Part shown: piece after piece, positions 1 through 7,211 of the stretch
Numbering within the stretch: position 1 is the first letter of the stretch
Layout of the letters: every line of letters begins with the position of its first letter
Translations under genes and position numbers: made by a program
Notes under the pieces: model-generated
Database searches by the model: none
Told to the model about the DNA's origin: nothing
What the model saw: only the letters and a program-made list of their open reading frames with translations
Assembly: GCA_001871815.1 (NCBI GenBank)
Contig: MNVP01000004.1
Coordinates: 1-17,325, forward strand
Direction of reading: 5' to 3'
DNA length: 17,325 nucleotides
Source of the DNA: Candidatus Omnitrophica bacterium CG1_02_40_15
GTDB taxonomy: Bacteria > Omnitrophota > Gorgyraeia > Gorgyraeales > Gorgyraeaceae

Positions 1-293
1 AAGGTTTAAAAAGAATATTAACTTATGATCAAGGCACAGAAATGGCTCAACATAAGCTTTTTTCAAAAGAAACAGAAATAAACGTTTATTTCGCTCATCC
101 TCGTTCTCCCTGGGAACGAGGAACAAATGAAAATACCAATGGTTTAATACGGCAGTATTTTCCTAAAGGAACAGATTTTTCAAAGATCTCAAGAAGCAGG
201 CTTAAAGAAGTTCAAGATGAATTAAACGATCGTCCGCGTAAAACCCTTAATTGGTATACGCCTCATGAGAAATTCTGTGAAGTGTTGCATTAG
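1..293 (+). CDS. IS30-family transposase, C-terminal fragment (5' end outside window)
   Basis: The reading frame is open from position 3 to the TAG at 291-293, so the protein begins before the window. It shows the C-terminal half of the IS30 DDE integrase core: TYDQGTEMA carries the second catalytic aspartate, and the segment HPRSPWERGTNENTNGL followed by RQYFPKGTDF carries the catalytic glutamate region (NENTNGL). The tail RPRKTLNWYTPHE is the usual IS30 ending (NxRPRKxLxxxTPxE). An internal ATG at 42 is only a methionine inside the family domain, not the start. This is the only real plus-strand gene in the window, and it runs toward the polysaccharide operon, ending about 170 bases from the last glycosyltransferase gene. 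The family call is firm; whether the element is intact cannot be judged because its left part is outside. Confidence 0.95.
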   Translation, partial: GLKRILTYDQGTEMAQHKLFSKETEINVYFAHPRSPWERGTNENTNGLIRQYFPKGTDFSKISRSRLKEVQDELNDRPRKTLNWYTPHEKFCEVLH

Positions 294-310
294 TAGCTTG
301 AATCCACCTT
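281..310 (+). repeat. Probable right end (terminal inverted repeat) of the IS30-family element
   Basis: IS30-family elements end just after the transposase stop codon. Here the stretch from the last transposase codons through ATCCACC (about 301-307) looks like such an end, and beyond about position 308-311 the minus strand resumes a methyltransferase reading frame. The exact boundary and target duplication cannot be fixed because the left end is outside the window. Confidence 0.5.
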
Positions 311-461
311 AGCGCTCTTGTAATTTCTTTTAAAGCAACGTTTAAATCAAGATAGTGCAAAACGACGGTACAACAAACTATATCAAATTTACTATTTTCA
401 AAACTCATTCTCTGTTAAAAAATCTTGCCTCATCGATTAAAATAAAAAATTTATCTTGCAT
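308..461 (-). pseudogene. SAM-dependent methyltransferase remnant truncated by IS30
   Basis: On the minus strand an ATG at 461 lies 3 bases after the stop of the GT2 gene and opens 18 codons (MQDKFFILIDEARFFNRE) before a TGA at 407-405. In the next frame, from an ATG at 408 that overlaps this stop, the translation reads FENSKFDIVCCTVVLHYLD then ALKEITRAL. This matches motif IV and the following helix of class I methyltransferases (FDiV...vLhHL...ALkEi.RvL). The match ends where IS30 sequence begins, just where families continue with KPGG. The SAM-binding motif I (GxGxG) is absent, so the remnant has lost both its N-terminal core and its C-terminus. It was probably the next gene of the operon, broken by frameshift or deletion plus IS insertion. 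It cannot encode an active enzyme. The intact family member it came from is not identifiable. Confidence 0.6.
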
Positions 462-464
462 TTT

Positions 465-1495
465 TTATCTACTTAAGGCCATATCTTTTATATCGCGTTT
501 ATTCAATAACTTAAAATACAACAATCCCTTCAAATAACCCATACCAACACTAAAGTGAATCATAAAAAAAATCAACGGTAGATAGATAAAATATTTTAAT
601 CCATTTCTCAACGCTATAACAAAAGAAAAAATAATATTAACAACCATGTAAAACGAAAAAATAAATAAGAATAACCAAATTGCCGGTTTGTATACAAAAG
701 AAGTTAATCCAAAAAATATCAAGCAGGCGGTAAAAACTGCTGTAGCCAGATGCCTCCATACAAAAAAAACTCCGACGCTTTGTGCAACCAGCGGTTTAAA
801 ATATCCGTATTGAAAATATTGCGTGCACATTTTTTTTAACGATGGCCTTGCATATGTGTAGTATTTTATTTTAGGCGTAAAAAATATTTTCCCTCCGGAA
901 TTTAATATCCTATAATTAAACTCACAGTCTTGACCTCTTACAAGTTGTTCATCAAGAACGCCATATTTCTCAAAAGTTTTTTTTGGATAAGCACAGTGAA
1001 CCGTGTCTTTAACAAAACCTTCTTTTTCCTTCAATCGGTATCCTTTACCGCTGCCAAAGGGAGAATTTACCGCAAATGCAATTGCATGCGAAACTATGGA
1101 ATTGCTTTCATTAATCCACTCCAACGCCCCTCCGGCGCCGTCGGCATTCATTACCTGCAAATATTCTATGCTGTATTTTAAAAAATTCTTCCCCAAAACA
1201 CTATGGGCATTTACAAATATTATAATTTCTCCCTTGCAAGCCTTGATGCCCATATTAATCCCTGAAGGCATAATTTTTTTGTATTTTTCAGACATTCTAT
1301 AAAATGATGCCTTGATGAATAATGTTCCAATATATTAATGGTACCATCTGTGCTCATTCCATCTACCGCAAGAATTTCTATTCTATCCAAAGGATAATCC
1401 TGGCTGATAATAGAATCAAGGCACTTTCCAATAAATTTTTCTTCGTTTCTGCAGGGTATTATTACAGAAACTAAAGGATACGATAAACTGCACAT
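465..1495 (-). pseudogene. Family 2 glycosyltransferase, interrupted by a frameshift
   Basis: The N-terminal part (ATG at 1495) has the GT-A opening VSVIIPCRNEE (residues 9-19) and AVDGMSTDGT (43-52). The rest, from about 1281 down to the TAA at 465, is in another frame and continues the fold: IMPSGINMGIKACKGEII, VNAHS at the DxD position, then SPFGSG, DTVHCAYP, RGQDCEFNYR and a C-terminal membrane region with several hydrophobic spans. Shifting frame by -1 at an A7 run (1274-1280) joins the parts into about 343 residues, the normal length for this membrane-associated succinoglycan-type GT2 group. The family's metal-binding DAH is NAH here and QDDE is QDCE, which may reflect relaxed selection. 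The start overlaps the end of the C5-epimerase gene by 25 bases. It would add one sugar to the lipid-linked repeat unit in the cytoplasm. It could be a true pseudogene, a homopolymer sequencing error, or a slippage-decoded gene. Confidence 0.85.
1274..1280 (-). other. A7 run, frame-matched -1 slippery heptamer (A AAA AAA)
   Basis: On the minus strand the upstream frame reads AAT ACA AAA AAA TTA. The seven As are phased as A AAA AAA relative to that frame. A -1 slip leads directly to ATT ATG CCT, the frame of the rest of the glycosyltransferase, giving NTKKIMPSG across the junction. An eighth A would give the same result. I did not see a convincing downstream stem-loop or an upstream Shine-Dalgarno stimulator, so programmed use is unproven. 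Confidence 0.5.
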
Positions 1496-2391
1496 AAAAA
1501 CAGGGCCCTCATACGATTAACAAATGAATTGGAGTATTTTTCCCATGTTTCATAACAATTTTTGAGCGGCTGACTTTTAAATCTTACACTGAGATACTTT
1601 ATCAAACTTATATGAATTTTATGATATATCCCCGGTGCCGCGTTTTTAAATATACCCTTTTGCTTTAAATTATACACAGACCAAAAAGCAATATCCCAGC
1701 GCTGCCAATTACATTCAAGCGTTTTAATTAAAATTTTTAATTTGACTTCTTCTTCGGCCTGCGGGTAAAATTTCATAAGGTCTAATATACCTATCAAGGC
1801 GTACAAAAAACCGTTAAGTGTATGATCCGGATTTTCCAATGGGTATTCTTCCAAAAAATCCCATTTTCCGTCAATCTTGGAACGAACTCCGCCATCCTGA
1901 ACATAAGATGAAAATGCTGCTGCTGCCTTTATTGCCTGGCTAAGATATTTTTCGTCTTTTGTTGAATGATAGGCGCGAACCAAAACGCTAATACCTTCAC
2001 CTTGCGCCATACAGGAAATCCATGGATTTCCTAATCCGGCCCAGTCAAACTTATACAAAAAAAGCCCATCTTTAAAATTTAAAAACCAATCTGCGGTTTT
2101 AAGAAAGATCCTATGGTTTAATTCGACATTACTTAACACATATCTATTATAATGAGCAAGGGCATAGGCTGCTATACGCGTCGGATTGTACTGCCTTCGG
2201 TGTCCTTCGTAGATATTAATCGGTACGCCGTTAAAATCTTTAGGCTCATAATACGCCGCTTCTCTTGATAACGTAAAATCCAAATCAAGCGGATACGCCA
2301 TCGTATCAAGAGATCGACTGCAAAAATCAAAATCCGATTCTCCTATAAAAAATTTTATAACACCGCTTATCGCTTTCAATGCACTATGCAT
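1471..2391 (-). CDS. D-glucuronyl C5-epimerase-like protein
   Basis: The 306-residue protein matches the C-terminal catalytic domain of heparosan glucuronyl C5-epimerases, an (alpha/alpha) barrel that inverts C5 of uronic acid residues in a glycan. Visible motifs in order are NPWISCMAQGEGISVLVRAY (122-141), WDFLEEYP (177-184), TLNGFLYALIGILDL (191-205), RWDIAFWSVYNLK (231-243) and IYHKIH (255-260). By comparison with human GLCE as I recall it, Y183, Y240 and Y256 correspond to catalytic tyrosines 500, 560 and 578, while K243 replaces Arg563. It lacks the N-terminal beta domains of the animal enzyme, and I see no signal peptide or membrane span, so a cytoplasmic location is likely. It overlaps the upstream GT4 gene by 16 bases and the downstream GT2 start by 25. 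It ends with TAG. The substrate is unknown; a uronic acid in the lipid-linked repeat unit is the natural inference. Confidence 0.88.
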   Translation of the reverse strand: MHSALKAISGVIKFFIGESDFDFCSRSLDTMAYPLDLDFTLSREAAYYEPKDFNGVPINIYEGHRRQYNPTRIAAYALAHYNRYVLSNVELNHRIFLKTADWFLNFKDGLFLYKFDWAGLGNPWISCMAQGEGISVLVRAYHSTKDEKYLSQAIKAAAAFSSYVQDGGVRSKIDGKWDFLEEYPLENPDHTLNGFLYALIGILDLMKFYPQAEEEVKLKILIKTLECNWQRWDIAFWSVYNLKQKGIFKNAAPGIYHKIHISLIKYLSVRFKSQPLKNCYETWEKYSNSFVNRMRALFLCAVYRIL

Positions 2392-3527
2392 AATTTATCA
2401 TAAATTTCTTTTAGTTTCTCAGATTCTTTTTCCCAACTATACCTTTCCAAGACTGCCTTTCTGCCGTTTTTCCCCATTTGCTTTGCGTTTTCTGTATTTT
2501 TTGTCAAAAATTCAACCGCCCTGGCGATATCCCCGGGATCCATGGGATTAACGCAAATTCCGCAGTCGGAGCCTTCCACTATTTTTTTCCATAGCGGAAA
2601 ATTAGAAGCCACAACAGGCAAGCCGGCCGCCATGTATTCAAGAAGCTTGTCTCCGAGCGACTCGATATGGTTTGGCTCAGGCCACAGGCAAACCAATCCG
2701 CAATCTGCGATATATAAATTCTCGATGACTTTTTCCTTGGAGATGTGCCCAAGATAATCTACCCTATCCCACTCTTTCAATCCTCGCACCTCTTTTTCAT
2801 ATCCAGTATCGTTAAATTGGCCTGCCAATTTCAATTTAACATTATAGGCGAAATCGATAAAACCCAAAGACAGCACAATTTCTTTGATACCTCTGATTTT
2901 TGTTAACCCTCCACAATAAACAAGCGTATATTCTTTGTTTTTAATAATACCTTTGCTCAGGATATCTTTTTCCGCTTTCAAAAAACGGCCGATATCAGGA
3001 TAATTGGCCAATAAAACCACATTTCCTTTTTTAAAATTATCCGCTATCGAAACTGTAGCCGCAAAAACACAATCAAAATATCTAGACAGCAATTTCTCTA
3101 TTTTATCAAAAACCAACGAAGTGAAATCCCTTATATGTATATTTATCCATTCTTTTGACAATACCGACTTGGGCGTATCCTCATGGACATCATAAATTAT
3201 TTTAGCCCGGGTTGATAATTTAAGAAGTAACGCAACCCCGATCAGCTCCGGATCGTGAAAATGATATATGTCCGCTCTTTGCTTTATGGCTATAACGAAT
3301 ACCTTTACAGCCATAAATGTCATCCTTGTAAACCTGTTTTTCGCGGGATGCAAAGCAATTATTTTGATGCCGTCAGATATTTCATCTTTGTCATGACAAG
3401 CTATCAAAGTTACATCGTACCCGGCTGCGTATATCGCCCTTGCTTCTTTATGGAATATCCTGTTGTCAAAAGCATCGTGTAGAGTGGAAAAAATACATAC
3501 CTTGCAGGACTTTTTATTTGATATCAT
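2376..3527 (-). CDS. Family 4 glycosyltransferase
   Basis: This is a GT-B retaining glycosyltransferase of 383 residues. The N-terminal domain has VCIFSTLHDAFDNRIFHKEA (10-29) and the acceptor-side segment YHFHDPELIGVALLLKL (88-104). The C-terminal donor-binding domain has LVYCGGLTKIRGI (202-214) and the EX7E motif E289-E297 within HIESLGDKLLEYMAAGLPVV. That motif binds the nucleotide-sugar phosphates and ribose. No membrane span is evident, so it likely acts at the inner face of the membrane. The start ATG at 3527 shares an ATGA with the stop of the previous GT4 gene, implying translational coupling. The subgroup (HFHDPEL type) often appears in EPS and O-antigen clusters; donor and acceptor cannot be told from sequence. 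Confidence 0.93.
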   Translation of the reverse strand: MISNKKSCKVCIFSTLHDAFDNRIFHKEARAIYAAGYDVTLIACHDKDEISDGIKIIALHPAKNRFTRMTFMAVKVFVIAIKQRADIYHFHDPELIGVALLLKLSTRAKIIYDVHEDTPKSVLSKEWINIHIRDFTSLVFDKIEKLLSRYFDCVFAATVSIADNFKKGNVVLLANYPDIGRFLKAEKDILSKGIIKNKEYTLVYCGGLTKIRGIKEIVLSLGFIDFAYNVKLKLAGQFNDTGYEKEVRGLKEWDRVDYLGHISKEKVIENLYIADCGLVCLWPEPNHIESLGDKLLEYMAAGLPVVASNFPLWKKIVEGSDCGICVNPMDPGDIARAVEFLTKNTENAKQMGKNGRKAVLERYSWEKESEKLKEIYDKLCIVH

Positions 3528-4741
3528 CTCGCCTCTTTCAAGATATCCGCATAAACAGCCGTTAATCTTTCTGCGCTTTTTTCCCAGGAAAACCCGCTTT
3601 CGACTATCTTACGCCCGGAACTGCCCATTTTTGCGCACTCTTGCTCATTATTTATCAGGTAAAGAATGGCTTTGGTCAAAGATTCGACATTTTCAGGTTC
3701 AACCAGCATGCCGGTTTCTTTATCTTTTACAATCTCCGGAATGCCCCCGACTCTTGTTGCTATTACCGGCCTGCTGCAAGCCATTGCCTCTATGACAGAA
3801 ACCGGCAAGCCCTCGCTATAACTGGGCAATACAAAGATATCTCCTGCGCTGAGAAAACATGGAATCTTATTGTACGGCTGCCTGCCTACCAAATGCACGT
3901 TGTTCTTCATGTCTTCCATAGATAAAATTTTCATAACCCTCTTAACATCATTGCCATTACCGACAATAATTAAATGCGCCTGGCTGAATTGCTTAAAAAG
4001 GCTGCTAAAGGATCCCAACAATTCAAAAATTCCCTTTGTCTTCTGAAGGCCTCCTGTAAAGATCAAGACCCTGCTTTCAACGGGTATATTCAACTCCCTT
4101 CTCTTTAAAATCCTTGACCGGAGATCAAAAACAAACTCCTTTTGATCGCAGCCGTTATAAACAACCTTAATGCTGTTTTTTGGCCTGGCTATAGCTTCCG
4201 CTTTTATCTTCAGAAAATTGCTTACTGAAATCATCTGGTCAGCGCCAAAAATAACTTTTTTTGTCATTGCCAGGGAAATGCGGCCGTAGCCGGGATATAA
4301 ATTTATATCGCTTCCGTGCATAGTACATACGCAAGGCTTGTCAAAATATTTACTCAGCTTAAAAGCAACATAACCGTCCGGTATAATGGTATGCGCGTGT
4401 ATCAGGTCGAAATCAAATATTTTACTGATAGATAAAACTATCTTTTTTACCGCCAAAAACATAAATATTCCTGAAAAACCAAATAATAAATTTTTTATTA
4501 AAGAAAAATACCTTGGCCGGTAGATTTCCACCCCGTTCATATTGCTCTTTAACGGCAGGTTTTTAATCAGTTTCCATTTATCATTTAACAGTTCAAAAAA
4601 TACCGGGACAAAAGGAACAGGGGATACAACAACAACCTTACAACCCTGTTGGCGCAGCGCCATGACCTGCTCGTACACAAAAATACCACTCACAGGATTA
4701 ACATCTGACGGATACATATGAGAAATCACTAAAATATTCAT
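3524..4741 (-). CDS. Family 4 glycosyltransferase
   Basis: A 405-residue GT-B enzyme with a typical GT4 opening ILVISHMYPSDVNPVSGIFV (3-22), in which the PVSGIFV loop contributes to donor and acceptor contacts. It then has LIHAHTIIPDGY (113-124) and MHGSDINLYPG (141-151). The C-terminal domain carries LIFTGGLQKTKGIFELL (226-242) and an intact EX7E motif E310-E318 in SEGLPVSVIEAMACSRPVI, followed by GGIPEIV. It overlaps the radical SAM gene upstream by ATGA (4741-4738). It should transfer a sugar from a nucleotide (usually UDP or GDP) donor to the growing lipid-linked oligosaccharide; which sugar is unknown. Confidence 0.95.
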   Translation of the reverse strand: MNILVISHMYPSDVNPVSGIFVYEQVMALRQQGCKVVVVSPVPFVPVFFELLNDKWKLIKNLPLKSNMNGVEIYRPRYFSLIKNLLFGFSGIFMFLAVKKIVLSISKIFDFDLIHAHTIIPDGYVAFKLSKYFDKPCVCTMHGSDINLYPGYGRISLAMTKKVIFGADQMISVSNFLKIKAEAIARPKNSIKVVYNGCDQKEFVFDLRSRILKRRELNIPVESRVLIFTGGLQKTKGIFELLGSFSSLFKQFSQAHLIIVGNGNDVKRVMKILSMEDMKNNVHLVGRQPYNKIPCFLSAGDIFVLPSYSEGLPVSVIEAMACSRPVIATRVGGIPEIVKDKETGMLVEPENVESLTKAILYLINNEQECAKMGSSGRKIVESGFSWEKSAERLTAVYADILKEAR

Positions 4742-6183
4742 CTTGATTTTATCCTGGAAAAAACATCCTTTAATTTTTCTCTTATGGCAAAAAGCAGCGG
4801 CCTATAATAATACGAAGCGGCATTGCCGCTTAAAAATTCTGTAAGATGCTTGAAAATAATTTTTGGCCGGCAATAAAAATCTATCATCGCTTTACGCTGA
4901 TAAGCCTTAAGATCCACCGCCGAAATACCTGGCAGCTCAATAACGGAATTTCCCCAACGGGTAAAATATTCAAATTCTCTGTCTACAAAACTTAGCGCTT
5001 GTCCATTTTCAGCTATATCCCATAATAAAGTTTTAGGGTAAGGTGTGCAGATATTAAAAAAAGCTCTGTCGACTCTCAATTCCTGCGAAAACCTGATTGT
5101 CTCTTCTATTGTTTCCCTTGCCTCTCCGGGAAGCCCAAGAATAAAAGAGGCCCTGGCTGTCATGCCTTCATTGTGCAATATTGAAAAAGCGTTCACAAAA
5201 TCTGCGCGATTTTCACCTTTTCCTATGGCCTTCAAAATAGCGTCGTTTCCACTTTCAACTCCCATGGAAATCATATCGCATCCCGCCGCTTTCATGGCCT
5301 TAACCATCGCAGTATTAATGGTATCAGCCCTGGCCAGGCAAATCCAACCAAATTTTAATTTCTCTTTTACAATGCCCTCACACAATTCAATAACCCTGGA
5401 GGAATCAAGGGTAAAGGTATCGTCAACAAAACTAACTCTTTCGCAGCCTAAATCTCTTACAACATATTTAAGTTCCGCCAATACATCGCTTATAGAACGT
5501 TGGCGGACTACATGACCAAACATCTTATAGCAATATATACAGCCAAAAGGGCATCCGCGGGTTGCCTGAACAACTGTCATCTGCCGCATGCCTTTTTTAG
5601 GCGAGGGAAACATATACTTATTAAGCTTTAGAAGATGCCTGGCCGGCCATACACAATCCTTCTGAAAATTGAATAATGGACGGTCGGGATTATGAATAAT
5701 GTCCCGGCCCATTTTATAGGATATACCTAAAACACTTTTCAAACCTGCCTTACCAGAATTTTTTAAAACCCTGACAAGCTCTACTGAGGTTACTTCGCCT
5801 TCTCCGCGCACCAAAAAATCAAAACATGAATTTTCCTGCAATACTTTATCCGGCAATACCGTAGCATGCGGGCCTCCTAAAATAACAGTTATATCGCTGC
5901 ATTTTTTTATTTCTTCGGCAAAAATTTTGGCAAGATGAAAATCTACGGAAGTAGCCCCCACCCCTATTAAATCCGGCTTGCGCTTAACAGCCTCCAGCGC
6001 AAGTTCACGAATAGTAAATGACTCTATCTCGCCATCTATTATCTCCACCTGCTCTCCGGATTTTTCCAGCATAGCAGCAACATACAGAAGCCCCAAGGGA
6101 GGCACAACCAGATTTTTTTTGGCATTTGCTTTAATTAATTTGTAAAGCCCTCTGTATTGAGGACGAACCAAAAGAATGCGCAT
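4738..6183 (-). CDS. B12-binding-domain radical SAM protein
   Basis: The 481-residue protein has an N-terminal Rossmann-like cobalamin-binding domain (about 1-145). It carries VPPLGLLYVAAML (27-39), LIGVGATSVDFH (72-83), LGGPHATVLPD (102-112) and LVRGEGE (124-130), with no DxHxxG cobalamin-ligand motif, as is common in this class. The radical SAM domain follows, with CPFGCIYC giving the [4Fe-4S] cysteines C211, C215 and C218, and later FVDDTF, SMGVESGND and FILGLPGE segments. Known relatives methylate unactivated carbons or perform other radical steps on lipids, sugars and antibiotics. Within this cluster a sugar or lipid-carrier modification is a reasonable inference, but the substrate is unknown. 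A purine-rich AAAGG lies about 10 bases before the ATG at 6183. It precedes a GT4 gene with a 4-base overlap, so it belongs to the operon. Confidence 0.92.
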   Translation of the reverse strand: MRILLVRPQYRGLYKLIKANAKKNLVVPPLGLLYVAAMLEKSGEQVEIIDGEIESFTIRELALEAVKRKPDLIGVGATSVDFHLAKIFAEEIKKCSDITVILGGPHATVLPDKVLQENSCFDFLVRGEGEVTSVELVRVLKNSGKAGLKSVLGISYKMGRDIIHNPDRPLFNFQKDCVWPARHLLKLNKYMFPSPKKGMRQMTVVQATRGCPFGCIYCYKMFGHVVRQRSISDVLAELKYVVRDLGCERVSFVDDTFTLDSSRVIELCEGIVKEKLKFGWICLARADTINTAMVKAMKAAGCDMISMGVESGNDAILKAIGKGENRADFVNAFSILHNEGMTARASFILGLPGEARETIEETIRFSQELRVDRAFFNICTPYPKTLLWDIAENGQALSFVDREFEYFTRWGNSVIELPGISAVDLKAYQRKAMIDFYCRPKIIFKHLTEFLSGNAASYYYRPLLFAIREKLKDVFSRIKSR

Positions 6184-6203
6184 TATAATTAACCTTTCAC
6201 ATT

Positions 6204-7211
6204 TTAATATTTATCGTCTTTTCTTACAGCTATTGAAATATATGGAAGTAATGTAACGCCTGTTACTATTTTTATCACTTTGAGGATAAAATATGCTAAA
6301 ACCCTAAACACTCTTTTTAAAATCGTTCGCTTCTGTGGCCCGCCAGACGCAAACCATAAATCTATCCTATCATTTAATCCATTAGCCAATGGTTTTAAAA
6401 CATTGGGCCGGGCGTTCTTTTCTTTGAGAATTGTACTTATAATTTCCTGCTCTGTTACTCCGCGTATGCCAGCCCTCAAAAGATATTCCCATGATATAGT
6501 CTTATCAAACCTCCTTGAAAACTTGGACACAACAGCATGAGCCAACCTGTCAGACAAATAATTAACAAACGGCAAACCCGATGTATGGCTTTCTATTAAA
6601 CAATACCTGAAGGGCGTCGCATTTACAAACATAACTCCTCCCGGATTCAGAACTGACCAAATCTCAGGAATGATCAACCGGCGCTCTTTCTCAAGTAAAT
6701 GTTCATAAACTCCATTTAAAACGATTAGATCGAATTTCCCAATACCACTTGGCAGATGCATGGTTGTTTCAGACGGAACAAAATTGATATTTTTTAAATT
6801 ATAAAACCGGGCTCTCATCTCAGCGATCAAAAGCAGGTCTCTTTCCAATTCAACACCTGCTATTCGAGATTCAGGAAACACCATTGCCAAAACAATTGTG
6901 GAGGCCCCGCTACCACATCCAAAATCCAAAATATTTTTACTCTTAAATAACTCTTTCTTGGTATAATCCGAAATCACGCTCTCCAGTCCTACCTTTACAT
7001 AATCAGGATACTCATCCCTCATAATCTCATCGCATAAATAAGCAGGGCCTTTTATCTTAAGTATCAGATCTATCAGTTCGACAGGGTAAAAAGTCTCCCA
7101 AGTGCTTGTTGGTATAAGCAGGTCTTTACTGAAAGGCCTTACACTGATTCGACGCTTGCCATTGGGCAATTCGTTTATCCGCACTTGCGCGTTTTTATGT
7201 TTAAGAATCAT
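6204..7211 (-). CDS. Class I SAM-dependent methyltransferase with C-terminal extension
   Basis: The 335-residue protein has an N-terminal lead of about 90 residues, then the SAM-binding motif I ILDFGCGSGASTIVLAMVFP (94-113). The acidic residue for the ribose hydroxyls is E121 in GVELERD. Motif IV is KFDLIVLNGVYEHL (159-172), followed by VLNPGGVMFVNATP (187-200). A basic, hydrophobic C-terminal tail (about 300-330) could sit at the membrane. The start overlaps the end of the upstream methyltransferase gene by 11 bases, and the stop lies 20 bases before the radical SAM gene. The position among glycosyltransferases suggests O-methylation of a sugar in the repeat unit or capping of a chain end, but the substrate cannot be read from the sequence. 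Confidence 0.9.
   Translation of the reverse strand: MILKHKNAQVRINELPNGKRRISVRPFSKDLLIPTSTWETFYPVELIDLILKIKGPAYLCDEIMRDEYPDYVKVGLESVISDYTKKELFKSKNILDFGCGSGASTIVLAMVFPESRIAGVELERDLLLIAEMRARFYNLKNINFVPSETTMHLPSGIGKFDLIVLNGVYEHLLEKERRLIIPEIWSVLNPGGVMFVNATPFRYCLIESHTSGLPFVNYLSDRLAHAVVSKFSRRFDKTISWEYLLRAGIRGVTEQEIISTILKEKNARPNVLKPLANGLNDRIDLWFASGGPQKRTILKRVFRVLAYFILKVIKIVTGVTLLPYISIAVRKDDKY

Noticed and set aside
355..537. Small plus-strand open frame between IS30 and the GT2 gene
   Set aside because: It overlaps the GT2 3' end in antisense and gives an AT-rich, unrecognisable peptide. The minus strand shows a methyltransferase remnant instead.
3463..3795. Plus-strand open frame of 110 codons opposite two GT4 genes
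   Set aside because: It is a shadow of conserved GT4 C-terminal coding sequence, with no ribosome-binding site or domain.
5045..5515. Plus-strand open frame of 156 codons opposite the radical SAM gene
   Set aside because: It is antisense to conserved radical SAM motifs, and its translation has no recognisable domain.
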